A DNA stretch of 20,874 nt from a virus. Each line of letters begins with the position of its first letter. Positions within the stretch are counted from its first letter, which is position 1. The stretch lies in the IMG/VR virus record IMGVR_UViG_3300029448_000368, positions 5,202-26,075 of that record, one strand, 5' to 3'. Of this stretch, positions 9,056 to 15,284 are shown piece after piece. The position numbers and the translations under genes are program-made. The notes under the pieces were generated by a model. That model saw nothing but the letters and a program-made list of their open reading frames with translations, made no database searches and had not been told where the DNA came from.

Positions 9056-9442
9056 TTAATTTATTTTGCGTCTACGAGTTAATATTTTCTCCAACGCTGG
9101 TGCAACTATACCTTTATCAGCAATAGGGTCACTAGGGCCGCTATGGGGTTTTATGCCTTGTAAACTATGCATTTTAGGTCCGTACTTGCTACGCACACTC
9201 CCTGCATCCAGTATACCAATGTATGTTGCTTTATTTTCGAACATCTTCTTAGATACTCCTAACTTATATTCTCCTGTGGATCTCCATCTGTCTCTTGCGT
9301 GAGTTCCACTTTTTCTTTCATTATTATAAGGTGTATTATCCCTTATATCTCTATTTACCTCTTTTAAATCAGCTTGAACAGTACGCTCGAGTTTCGTTTC
9401 AATATCTTTTATAATATCGTTAGGGTTGCTCGAGCGTACCAT
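9056..9442 (-). CDS. Minor tail / tail completion protein, HK97 gp10 / lambda gpZ-like
   Basis: A 128-residue basic protein upstream of the tail chaperones, in the place of HK97 gp10 or lambda gpZ-type proteins. The segment IRDNTPYNN followed by HARDRWR (about residues 34-54) matches the 'NTPvdtGraR-W' pattern of that family. Later comes YIGILDAGSVRSKYGP (74-89), matching the usual 'Y-xx-vLe-G' segment, and an 'APALEKIL' helix close to the C-terminus. Such proteins help join or complete the tail. The gene order here places it after the tail tube gene rather than before it. The first five codons sit in a long RNA stem (see the inverted repeat at 9381-9439). The call is by motif and context. 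Confidence 0.65.
   Translation of the reverse strand: MVRSSNPNDIIKDIETKLERTVQADLKEVNRDIRDNTPYNNERKSGTHARDRWRSTGEYKLGVSKKMFENKATYIGILDAGSVRSKYGPKMHSLQGIKPHSGPSDPIADKGIVAPALEKILTRRRKIN
9381..9439. repeat. 11-bp perfect inverted repeat at the start of the gpZ-like gene
   Basis: GTACGCTCGAG at 9381-9391 and CTCGAGCGTAC at 9429-9439 are exact reverse complements separated by 37 bases. The right arm begins one base after the ATG (9442-9440) in mRNA sense, so codons 2-5 would pair with codons 18-21. The arms are GC-rich in an otherwise AT-rich region. Confidence 0.8.
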
Positions 9443-9454
9443 AATATTTTAACC

Positions 9455-9901
9455 TTACGGTGTTACGCTGTATGTCAAGGCGCCTGTTCCGTCAAAAGTG
9501 ATTGAGTATTCAGTCACTCCGTCAAAACTTTGGCTTCTTGTAATATCAGATACGATAGCCGAACCTGAATATATAGCATTACCTGAGTTGGTTGCTGTGT
9601 TTGGATAAAATTCAAAGTCAATCTTATCTCCTGCTTGTACAACAGGTGCCGTTGGTGATGCGTCGTGACCAATTGCTGGATCATCTTTATCCCAATAACC
9701 TTCAACTGAACCGTTGAAGCCTTTGAAAGTTGCAATGATTTTTCTTGCATTCCCAGGTGCTCCCATGCTCGTTGTGTCCACCGTTTCTGATGTCTCAGAA
9801 AGTGAGAACGATGTCACATTAAGCATTTCATGAGAGCTTGACAATGTAGTACCAGTGTCACTTAATCTAACTACGCCGTTAAGTCCTAGTGTTTCTGCCA
9901 T
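9455..9901 (-). CDS. Major tail tube protein
   Basis: A 148-residue protein with the look of a siphovirus tail tube subunit: an acidic N-terminal half with SLSETSETVDTTSMGAPGNA (about 32-51), then KIIATFKGFNGSVEGYWD and a C-terminal beta part with SDITRSQSFDGVTEYSITFD. The 'TSMG' and 'T-F-G-S' pattern is typical of tube proteins that stack as hexamers around the tape measure. There is no added Ig-like C-terminal domain. A strong AGGAGA ribosome binding site precedes the ATG, as expected for an abundant virion protein. It sits between the tail terminator and the gpZ-like gene. No sheath gene follows, which supports a non-contractile tail. Confidence 0.82.
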   Translation of the reverse strand: MAETLGLNGVVRLSDTGTTLSSSHEMLNVTSFSLSETSETVDTTSMGAPGNARKIIATFKGFNGSVEGYWDKDDPAIGHDASPTAPVVQAGDKIDFEFYPNTATNSGNAIYSGSAIVSDITRSQSFDGVTEYSITFDGTGALTYSVTP

Positions 9902-9949
9902 TTGTATTCTCCTAAATTAGCATTAACTATTCTTAGTGAATAGGTTTTG

Positions 9950-10375
9950 TTAAACATTACCACGGGTGTAATAATATTCAACTGTATAAACAATTGCCGC
10001 TTGTCCATATGGTGCTGTTTCACCGATCTCTCTTATTACGATTTCACTTGTTCCGCTATTCAATGCATTACCGCCCAATGTTGTATCTAAAGCTAACTTT
10101 TCTTCGATCTGTTCGATAATACTATTTCTACTTGTATCTCGATTGTTGCTTCTTACTATAACATTAATCAATATATCCATTGTTGCTTTACGCCTGATCG
10201 TATTACCTGTACTAAAATCCTCTCTTCTTTCATTAGCACTTTCCACTAAAATATGTGGGAAGCTTGTTGCCGCTAAATCCGAAAGTACTTTAGGCTCTCT
10301 TGTACAAGTCTTGACATCTGTGATTGCACTTATTTGACTTACGATATGTGCTGTGATGCTTTCGCGTATACTCAT
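9950..10375 (-). CDS. Tail terminator-like protein
   Basis: A 141-residue protein between the head-tail adaptor and the tail tube gene, where tail terminators (lambda gpU-like) or neck proteins are found. It starts MSIRESITAHIVSQISAI and contains SFPHILVESANE (about residues 38-49), DILINVIVRSNN (about 67-78) and a C-terminal YTVEYYYTRG strand. This alternation of helix, beta strand, helix and beta strand fits the terminator fold, which caps the tail tube and joins it to the head. Its ATG overlaps the adaptor stop by one base (TAATG), so the two are coupled. Assigned mainly from order and general pattern. Confidence 0.6.
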   Translation of the reverse strand: MSIRESITAHIVSQISAITDVKTCTREPKVLSDLAATSFPHILVESANERREDFSTGNTIRRKATMDILINVIVRSNNRDTSRNSIIEQIEEKLALDTTLGGNALNSGTSEIVIREIGETAPYGQAAIVYTVEYYYTRGNV

Positions 10376-10821
10376 TATCTGTATATCCTGTCTTGTCTAT
10401 GTTTGTGTTTTTCACTCCTTGAGATTGATCCATCATTATTTCCATCATATTCAACACCCTGAGAAATCTCTGCTTTAATTTCCTCATTGTATCTTTGTCT
10501 ATAATAATCAATCATCTCTCTAAAAGTGTCTCCACCAACTGTAAACGGTGACAACAGAGGTAGGATATGGGCATACAACGCTCTGAACACAGTGGCTCTT
10601 GTCCATTGTGCGTCAGTTAATAGTGATCCATTAAACTCTGAGCCAATTGCACGACCAAGTTGGTTATACCCTTGACTAAAAGCCTTGTTGTACCACTCTA
10701 TTTCAATGTACCTTTTCACATCATTCTCTGCCGCAGTTAATTGCGTTGAGAAATCTGTGATTCCGTGACTTGTTATAGTTGGTACATACTGTAATAAATC
10801 ACTGTTTGTTGCGAATGCCAT
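10375..10821 (-). CDS. Head-tail adaptor/connector protein with EF-hand-like loop
   Basis: A 148-residue mostly helical protein directly after the major capsid gene, matching the place of HK97 gp6-like adaptors that sit under the portal. The N-terminus (NSDLLQYVPTI, then QLTAAENDVKRYIEIEWY) is typical of such adaptors, which begin with a 'sDL--y-p---' helix. The C-terminus is unusual: D126-G-N128-N-D130-G-S-I-S-R-S-E137 is a complete 12-residue EF-hand calcium-binding loop with ligands at positions 1, 3, 5 and 12, Gly at 6 and Ile at 8. It is followed by a short basic tail. The loop suggests a metal-stabilised contact at the neck; this is inference. A GGAGG site precedes the ATG. Confidence 0.7.
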   Translation of the reverse strand: MAFATNSDLLQYVPTITSHGITDFSTQLTAAENDVKRYIEIEWYNKAFSQGYNQLGRAIGSEFNGSLLTDAQWTRATVFRALYAHILPLLSPFTVGGDTFREMIDYYRQRYNEEIKAEISQGVEYDGNNDGSISRSEKHKHRQDRIYR

Positions 10822-10845
10822 ATCCTGTCCTCCTATATACTATAA

Positions 10846-11694
10846 TTAGATAGCCGCGTCCGAATGTATCTTAACGATTTTGTTATCATCAAGTAATGCC
10901 GCGCCAAATGCCGCTGAAGCAACTACTTCAAAACCTCTTAAGGATTCGTTCCTTTGCGTAGCGATACGCAGGTCACGCTTCATAACCATACCAATTGCAT
11001 TTTTGTGGAATACAGCATTAAATGTTGATGGAGTTCCATCTACATCAGTTGAGGCGCTTTCGAATATATCCACGCCGGCCACACGACCCAGAAAATACGA
11101 ACGAGCCGCCTGATTGACTAAGTCGTTTGCACTTGGGTTAGTACCTGAGTTCAATAATGCTTTCTTTAGGTTGTAAGCCGCTAATGGGTTTACTACTGCT
11201 ACTAAACCGTCCATCGGGACAGATTTGTTTCTTAATGTAGCCGCCGCTTTTAAGATGTGATCAATAGTTAATTCACCTGCTGATGATCCAACATCAGTTG
11301 TTGCTGTTGAAAACAAGTCAACAATGACCTCATCCATAGCTTGTGCTACAGCATCACCGAGTACTTTTCCAGCGTCTTGTGCGACAGATAAAGGTGATGA
11401 TTCAATTACGATATCTTGGATAGTAGTCATTGCGCCAAATTCTTTTGCTTCAATGTCAACTGCTGTTGCCGCGATATCTGTGTTTGATAGGTCTTGACCA
11501 GCTGTTAATGCTGTAAGACCTGATACTTTTGGATATACAGGTACAGAAGCTTTTAAGCCTGGTGTGCCTTGCATATCATATACAGTTACTAAATTTCTTA
11601 GTAATGCATTTTCGTTCATAGTAAACTGAGCCGCTTGTGTTATATTTTCAAATAATTGACCGTCTGAGTTTCCAGTTGTTAGTTCGTTTGCCAT
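10846..11694 (-). CDS. Major capsid protein (HK97-fold, putative)
   Basis: A 282-residue protein located between the scaffold gene and the adaptor gene. The sequence fits a major capsid protein: an N-terminal arm, then VPVYPKVSGLTALTAGQDLS, an acidic-basic segment IEAKEFGAMTTIQDIVIESS (the E-loop / spine transition pattern), VAQAMDEVIVDLFS, a central VPMDGLVAVVNPLAAYNLKK (the 'v-n-----l' strand and helix of the HK97 P-domain) and a C-terminal RNESLRGFEVVASAAFGAAL strand pair typical of the A-domain ending. No protease gene is seen in this window, so maturation may be protease-free with a separate scaffold. An AAAGGAAA site lies upstream of the ATG. Confidence 0.85.
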   Translation of the reverse strand: MANELTTGNSDGQLFENITQAAQFTMNENALLRNLVTVYDMQGTPGLKASVPVYPKVSGLTALTAGQDLSNTDIAATAVDIEAKEFGAMTTIQDIVIESSPLSVAQDAGKVLGDAVAQAMDEVIVDLFSTATTDVGSSAGELTIDHILKAAATLRNKSVPMDGLVAVVNPLAAYNLKKALLNSGTNPSANDLVNQAARSYFLGRVAGVDIFESASTDVDGTPSTFNAVFHKNAIGMVMKRDLRIATQRNESLRGFEVVASAAFGAALLDDNKIVKIHSDAAI

Positions 11695-11720
11695 TTTTAT
11701 TTTCCTTTATAAAATGACTC

Positions 11721-11737
11721 CTAGTATTAATTACTAG
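11721..11737. repeat. Hairpin overlapping the scaffold stop codon
   Basis: CTAGTA at 11721-11726 and TACTAG at 11732-11737 form a 6-bp stem around a five-base loop. On the minus strand the scaffold stop codon TAA lies in the loop. It lies about 30 bases before the major capsid ATG and has no following U-run, so it is more likely an mRNA processing or stability element than a terminator. Confidence 0.5.
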
Positions 11738-12428
11738 AAGTAAACTTTCTCGTTTGTCCAACCGCGAACTTATCTTGATAAATCTTACGATGTTCTGGGT
11801 TTTTCATATCGAGATCTGATAATTTAACCTCTCTTGAGGTTGTATGTGTTGCATTACCTTGTGAACCGCCACCTGCTGGTTGAGCCGCTCTCAAGTATGC
11901 GTTCGCGTTAATAAATTCTGCTACTGCTTCTTCAACTGTTGTTGGTTCTGCTGTGTCAGTGTTATAACGCTGTTGGCCTTTTGAATCTAAAACTTCCACT
12001 TGACCTGTTTCATTTAGTCTTACGCTATTTTTCAATAGGTTAGCTACATGGTCTGGGTTAACAGCTTTATGCTTTGAAGCCGCACTTAATAATGCACCAT
12101 CGATGTGAACTGTTTCCAATTTCTTTTGCATCTCTGACATTTTAGCATCTGCTTCAGCTTTTTGCTTTTGTAATAGTTGTTCAAATTGCTCTTTTTTGAT
12201 CATATCTTTTTCTTTAGCCTGTTCTGCTTTTGATTTCAATGATCTGTATTCTTCAACATCAACATCTTCGTACTTACGCTCAACTTGTTTAAGTCTGTTT
12301 GCGATAATACGATCAACATCTTCTTGTTTGAATACTTTCTCAGCCTGGTCTATTTTTTGTTCCTGAACTTCTGTTGCTCCAGTAGCTTCAGCTTCAGTGT
12401 TTTCTATGATTTTATTTTCTTCGTTCAT
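11727..12428 (-). CDS. Capsid scaffolding protein
   Basis: A 233-residue, highly charged protein between portal and major capsid genes, which is where scaffolds sit. It has an acidic N-terminus, a long Glu/Lys/Gln-rich helix (RIIANRLKQVERKYEDVDVE, then KKEQFEQLLQKQKAEADAKM) predicted to form a coiled coil, and a looser C-terminal part ending KFAVGQTRKFTSSN. This matches DUF4355/gp20-like scaffolds that guide capsid assembly and then leave. I chose the ATG at 12428 rather than the TTG seven codons upstream: an AGGGAG site precedes the ATG, and that site would lie inside the gene if the TTG were used. Assigned from composition, coiled coil and order. Confidence 0.8.
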   Translation of the reverse strand: MNEENKIIENTEAEATGATEVQEQKIDQAEKVFKQEDVDRIIANRLKQVERKYEDVDVEEYRSLKSKAEQAKEKDMIKKEQFEQLLQKQKAEADAKMSEMQKKLETVHIDGALLSAASKHKAVNPDHVANLLKNSVRLNETGQVEVLDSKGQQRYNTDTAEPTTVEEAVAEFINANAYLRAAQPAGGGSQGNATHTTSREVKLSDLDMKNPEHRKIYQDKFAVGQTRKFTSSN

Positions 12429-12456
12429 ATTACGATATCTCCCTTGCAAGGATAAA

Positions 12457-12490
12457 ACTGATATTTGGGGGTTTTATTAAACCTATCAGT
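12457..12490 (-). repeat. Hairpin between portal and scaffold genes
   Basis: ACTGATA (12457-12463) pairs with TATCAGT (12484-12490), and inside it GGTTT (12470-12474) pairs with AAACC (12479-12483) around a four-base loop; one side has a six-base bulge. On the minus strand it is followed by a short TTTT run. It may be a weak attenuator or a processing site that separates the portal message from the scaffold/capsid message. Confidence 0.45.
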
Positions 12491-12500
12491 GTATTGCTAT

Positions 12501-13952
12501 TTATTCATTACCAATGTTTGGTGTTTGAATATTCATAGCCTTATGATCTTCTGCTATATTATCAAGAATCTCTTGTAAATCACTTTCGTCTGTGATCAAT
12601 AACCTTGCTATTTCTTGATGCATATAGTGTAAAAAACTATCGTGTGGTACTGCTTTCGCCGCTTTGTCAAACAGCGACAGTTCCTGATGTTTATCACGAA
12701 GATCAAATTTCTTTTCATATGCGATGTAAAAATCATTGTCGGGTTCTATGCCCTGCCAATCAAACCACATCTTCCAAATTTTTCTTTCTGTACTTTCTAA
12801 AACTCCAGCCGTATCTGCTAATTTAGCATTTAACATTTCTTTTTCTATTTGCAATGAGACCCCACTTTGAGCTCCCTTTTTAGCCTTAATAGCTGTTAAG
12901 TGAGTCAAGTCATCAATTGCACTTACCTTTTGTTCTATGCTTTTTAATATACCATCAACACTTGCACCTGTTGGTTGCAATAGATATGGTGTATTTGTAG
13001 TGGTTTCAGGGATTGTGATAATCGCACCTGCTCCACCTGTAATTTCTGCCGCTGGTTCCGCCACTATGCTTGGGGCCGACGATATTCTGATAGTCTGATA
13101 CAATTCGGATGTCAAGTTGTATATTTCTCTTTGCAGATCACATACATCACCAACGGCGCTTGTACCTATGCCCTTGTGGAAGCTCTTGTCTGTTTGTACA
13201 TGAATAAATGGAATATAACCCAATGGGTTAGCATATTCATTATATTCTAAAATTTCTCCATAATCGATAACTAAACTATCTTTTATGTTTGCAGTCTCGC
13301 TTAAATTACTGCCTGAGTATTCTGTTGCACCTTTTGCAACTTTATATACCTCAATCATATCTTCATACCATACTCTTAGTACATCGTAGCTGTGATGTTG
13401 TTCATCAACTACTGTGATACTATCAAGTACTTGTTGTCCGTTTACTTTTTTTCTATAACTCCAGTCTCTCACATTTGTTGGACTGTATAATGTTAAATAA
13501 CTTCTGATACCTTCAGCTATTTCTTGTGCTACAGTATCAACTTGATATGCTGGTCTATCAACGCCAACCCAACAGCCACCGTAGATTCCTACCATGTCAT
13601 TTACCTCACGCATAAAATCATTGAATGTTGTGTTGTCTAAATCAGCGTTATCTAAAAAATCTCTTACGAATGGGTCTTCTGATAATTTACCCAATGTTCT
13701 GCTTGGCGGATTTCTAAATAGAAAACTACGATATGCATCTATTGTTTGACGCACATGGTTTTGTAATGCTGTATCTATTAATCTTTGTTGATATTGATTT
13801 CCAGGTGCTTGATCTTCCGCTATATATTTTCTTAAATAAGCACCATCTCTGTATTCTTCAGCACCCATATAGGATCTCATATAATAATCCCAACGATATG
13901 CGTACTCAGAATAACCAGGGTGTACCTGGCTTAATTGTTTTGCTGTTTTCAT
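12501..13952 (-). CDS. Portal protein (DUF4055-like)
   Basis: A 483-residue protein heading the structural operon, followed by scaffold and capsid genes. The N-terminus KTAKQLSQVHPGYSEYAYRW, then YMGAEEYRDGAYLRKYIAED, resembles DUF4055-type phage portals ('hP-Y-----W---rd---Ge----yl'). Later features fit: FLFRNPPSRTLG near 78, VNDMVGIYGGCWVGVDRP near 117-134 (the 'yGq--vlVD-P' strand of that family), and a helical region in the last 150 residues with SIEQKVSAIDDLTHLT that fits the stem and tunnel. It forms the dodecameric ring through which terminase packages DNA. A GAGGG ribosome binding site lies before the ATG at 13952. Confidence 0.88.
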   Translation of the reverse strand: MKTAKQLSQVHPGYSEYAYRWDYYMRSYMGAEEYRDGAYLRKYIAEDQAPGNQYQQRLIDTALQNHVRQTIDAYRSFLFRNPPSRTLGKLSEDPFVRDFLDNADLDNTTFNDFMREVNDMVGIYGGCWVGVDRPAYQVDTVAQEIAEGIRSYLTLYSPTNVRDWSYRKKVNGQQVLDSITVVDEQHHSYDVLRVWYEDMIEVYKVAKGATEYSGSNLSETANIKDSLVIDYGEILEYNEYANPLGYIPFIHVQTDKSFHKGIGTSAVGDVCDLQREIYNLTSELYQTIRISSAPSIVAEPAAEITGGAGAIITIPETTTNTPYLLQPTGASVDGILKSIEQKVSAIDDLTHLTAIKAKKGAQSGVSLQIEKEMLNAKLADTAGVLESTERKIWKMWFDWQGIEPDNDFYIAYEKKFDLRDKHQELSLFDKAAKAVPHDSFLHYMHQEIARLLITDESDLQEILDNIAEDHKAMNIQTPNIGNE

Positions 13953-14058
13953 ATGTATACCCTCATTATGAGTGTTTTTACTGTGTTTCCCACATTGCTA
14001 ATGCCATTAACCGAACAGTTGTTAATTACATTGTTATTTATCATCGATATATCTTGAT

Positions 14059-14072
14059 TATCTGTACAGATA
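14059..14072. promoter_or_regulatory. 14-bp perfect palindrome, operator-like
   Basis: TATCTGTACAGATA is a perfect palindrome in a gene-free region, ending four bases before the -35 box of a plus-strand promoter. Its symmetry and place suggest a binding site for a dimeric regulator. It does not match the spacing of the E. coli LexA box (CTG-N10-CAG). No candidate regulator gene is in the window. Confidence 0.5.
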
Positions 14073-14076
14073 TAGG

Positions 14077-14104
14077 TTGACAACATAAATACATATGCTA
14101 CTAT
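14077..14104 (+). promoter_or_regulatory. Sigma70-type promoter on the plus strand
   Basis: A perfect TTGACA (14077-14082) is followed after 16 bases by TACTAT (14099-14104), preceded by TGC, an extended -10 element. A start near 14111 would be expected. It points rightward, against all protein genes, and no protein gene lies ahead of it, so its product should be a short RNA ending at the terminator near 14230. Confidence 0.55.
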
Positions 14105-14122
14105 AACTTTGTGTTGAGTAGT

Positions 14123-14186
14123 ACCTAAAGTTCTTCTATTTCCAATAATGTACGCTCATAATACTATTATCCTTAGAACTTTAGGT
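14123..14186. repeat. 12-bp perfect inverted repeat
   Basis: ACCTAAAGTTCT (14123-14134) and AGAACTTTAGGT (14175-14186) are exact reverse complements with 40 bases between them. The right arm ends five bases before the terminator region. It may be the body of the candidate small RNA or a regulator-binding pair. Confidence 0.75.
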
Positions 14187-14190
14187 CATT

Positions 14191-14225
14191 AAAAAACCCG
14201 CAGTATTTTCATATTGCGGGTTTTT
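14191..14225 (-). terminator. Intrinsic terminator, probably bidirectional
   Basis: CCCGCA (14197-14202) pairs with TGCGGG (14215-14220), extended outward by A5/T5. On the minus strand the loop closes on a GAAA tetraloop and the stem is followed by TTTTTT, a classic Rho-independent terminator placed after the three-gene unit 15536-14350. On the plus strand the stem is followed by TTTTTCTTTTTT, so it can also stop transcription coming from the promoter at 14077. Confidence 0.85.
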
Positions 14226-14233
14226 CTTTTTTA

Positions 14234-14303
14234 TGCGGTTAGTGAACTTGTAGTATATTGATTCTGGAGAAGTACAATGTCGTAATGTAATCCACTAACC
14301 GCA
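14234..14303. repeat. 11-bp inverted repeat with a nested stem
   Basis: TGCGGTTAGTG (14234-14244) and CACTAACCGCA (14293-14303) are exact reverse complements. Within the 48-base loop TTGTA (14248-14252) can pair with TACAA (14273-14277). In the minus-strand message this lies between the last moron gene and the terminator. The acceptor-like outer stem is reminiscent of a tRNA, but no T-arm or D-arm forms. Confidence 0.7.
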
Positions 14304-14306
14304 ACA

Positions 14307-14324
14307 TAAGAGTACTCACTCTTA
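14307..14324. repeat. 7-bp hairpin next to the inverted repeat
   Basis: TAAGAGT (14307-14313) pairs with ACTCTTA (14318-14324) around the loop ACTC. It lies 26 bases downstream of the stop codon of the gene at 14350-14733 and may protect the 3' end of that message. Confidence 0.5.
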
Positions 14325-14349
14325 CTACTGATTCTCATCAGCAATACTG

Positions 14350-14733
14350 TTATTTATCTGTTGATTTTTCTATCAACTTTCTGTGATATTTGTCTTTGTC
14401 ATCATACTCAACAGGACTAAAAAAACTAAACATATGATCTTCCATATCATACCATTCTTTATCTTCGTATGCATATGGTTCACATCTTACTTGATCTATA
14501 CCATCGTCCTTTGTTTCGCCAATGACACAATTCATTAAACTGTTATCTTCGTACTTTGACATTGCTTGTTCAGCAGTATCAGCCACAACGAAAACAGTAT
14601 CAACTCTTACGAATCGTCTTCGCTTTTCAGCTTTAAATATTTTCTTACCGCTTAACTTTGCCAACATTCTTTTTGCTTCAGCGTCTTTCTTATCAACGGC
14701 TTCAACATTCAACTCATATTTTTTATTAGGCAT
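14350..14733 (-). CDS. Hypothetical protein, third gene of the moron-like unit
   Basis: A 127-residue protein that I do not recognise. The N-terminal half is rich in Lys and Arg (EAVDKKDAEAKRMLAKLSGK, KAEKRRRFVRV), followed by DTVFVVADTAEQAMSKYED, a strand-helix pattern seen in small proteins that take up one alpha/beta unit. The C-terminal half is acidic and aromatic (YAYEDKEWYDMEDHMFSFFS). No signal peptide or membrane segment is visible. It overlaps the ADP-ribosyltransferase-like gene by eight bases, and the GAGGAG ribosome binding site lies in the end of that gene, so the two are co-translated and may work together. It ends about 120 bases before a strong terminator. Confidence 0.8.
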   Translation of the reverse strand: MPNKKYELNVEAVDKKDAEAKRMLAKLSGKKIFKAEKRRRFVRVDTVFVVADTAEQAMSKYEDNSLMNCVIGETKDDGIDQVRCEPYAYEDKEWYDMEDHMFSFFSPVEYDDKDKYHRKLIEKSTDK

Positions 14734-15283
14734 AACTATACTCCTCTATAAATTCATTGTGATCAGCACAATTAACTCTTTGACTTGCTATATGTGACCA
14801 TAATAAGACTTCTTTCTCATCACCTTCCATCACACACATAACTCTATCAAAAAACCATCTATTATCAACAGGATCAAAACTTTTTACTTTTCCTTTTTGA
14901 TCAAATGTATTAGATGCTTTAAATCTATTTGCAAACCATTCAGCTTTTTCTTTATCTGTGGTCCAACTCCAATCATAATCTGGTAAATCATCTTGATAAC
15001 CTCTATACAACATCTTTGGATTTTTTAACCATTCTTGTGTTGCTTTGTTTGGTCCTGGATTAACATTGAATATATCGTGCCAAGCTTCAACTTGATTTCT
15101 AGGAAATTCAGTTCTCTGCCATACAGCTGATACTATATTCCAATATTCTTCTGGATCTTTTGGTAATTCATCTTTCCACGCTTTAGTAAACAACACCTCT
15201 AATTGTTGATGTCTATCATAAAAATAAAAACCACCATCTGGCATTCTTTTACCCAACCACCAATCGTTTTCTAAATTAGGCAT
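14726..15283 (-). CDS. ADP-ribosyltransferase-like protein (putative)
   Basis: A 185-residue protein. From residue 91 it shows the order of motifs of R-S-E class ADP-ribosyltransferases. LYRG with R94 fits the NAD-binding arginine, WSWTTD (105-110) stands in the STS position and is followed by KAEWFANRF (113-121), and E156-K-E158-V fits the ExE catalytic pair. Small phage proteins with 'lyRG---SWT---a-wFa-r---E-Ev' are known and are often annotated as ADP-ribosyltransferase-like or hypothetical. Such enzymes move ADP-ribose from NAD to host proteins and can redirect host transcription or block defence. The first 90 residues are Trp-rich and unrecognised. It is the middle gene of a three-gene unit with its own promoter and terminator. 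Activity and target are unknown. Confidence 0.55.
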   Translation of the reverse strand: MPNLENDWWLGKRMPDGGFYFYDRHQQLEVLFTKAWKDELPKDPEEYWNIVSAVWQRTEFPRNQVEAWHDIFNVNPGPNKATQEWLKNPKMLYRGYQDDLPDYDWSWTTDKEKAEWFANRFKASNTFDQKGKVKSFDPVDNRWFFDRVMCVMEGDEKEVLLWSHIASQRVNCADHNEFIEEYSYA

Positions 15284-15284
15284 C

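Larger units (their letters stand above)
14111..14231 (+). ncRNA. Candidate plus-strand small RNA, about 120 nt
   Basis: The stretch begins just after a TTGACA-16-TACTAT promoter and ends at a strong hairpin followed by TTTTTCTTTTTT on the plus strand. Inside is a 12-bp stem (14123-14134 with 14175-14186) with a 40-base AU-rich loop. Promoter, stem and terminator in this order make a plausible small RNA antisense to the region transcribed toward the portal gene. There is no direct evidence that it is transcribed. It does not fold as a tRNA and I recognise no RNA family. Confidence 0.4.
13953..14349. other. Gene-free regulatory region between moron unit and portal operon
   Basis: No protein gene is supported here. 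The stretch holds, in order, a 14-bp palindrome, a plus-strand promoter, a 12-bp inverted repeat, an intrinsic terminator, an 11-bp inverted repeat and a 7-bp hairpin, each listed separately. A clear minus-strand promoter for the portal operon was not found. A TATAGT at 14105-14100 (minus) could be a -10 element but has no good -35, so late transcription may need an activator or read-through past the terminator. Confidence 0.75.

Noticed and set aside
9925-9946. Hairpin between tail terminator and tail tube genes (AACTATTC with GAATAGGTT)
   Set aside because: Six pairs with a bulge and no U-run after it; too weak to call a terminator, and short AT-rich stems like this arise by chance.
12429-12449. 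Longer scaffold reading from a TTG seven codons upstream
   Set aside because: It would place the AGGGAG ribosome binding site inside the gene; the ATG at 12428 is better supported.
14078-14083. A minus-strand promoter for the portal operon using TTGTCA at 14083-14078
   Set aside because: The matching -10 at 17 bases is TAATCA, a poor match; alternative -10 TATAGT at 14105-14100 lacks a -35. I therefore make no call.
14148-14192. A 14-codon plus-strand open frame (MYAHNTIILRTLGH) ending at the terminator, like a leader peptide
   Set aside because: There is no ribosome binding site before it and the codon content shows no attenuation signal such as repeated amino acids; the chance of such a frame is high.
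14235-14303. tRNA-like reading of the inverted repeat, with an acceptor-like GCGGTTA / TAACCGC stem
   Set aside because: On neither strand do a T-arm, D-arm or anticodon arm form in the right places, and the T-loop consensus is missing.
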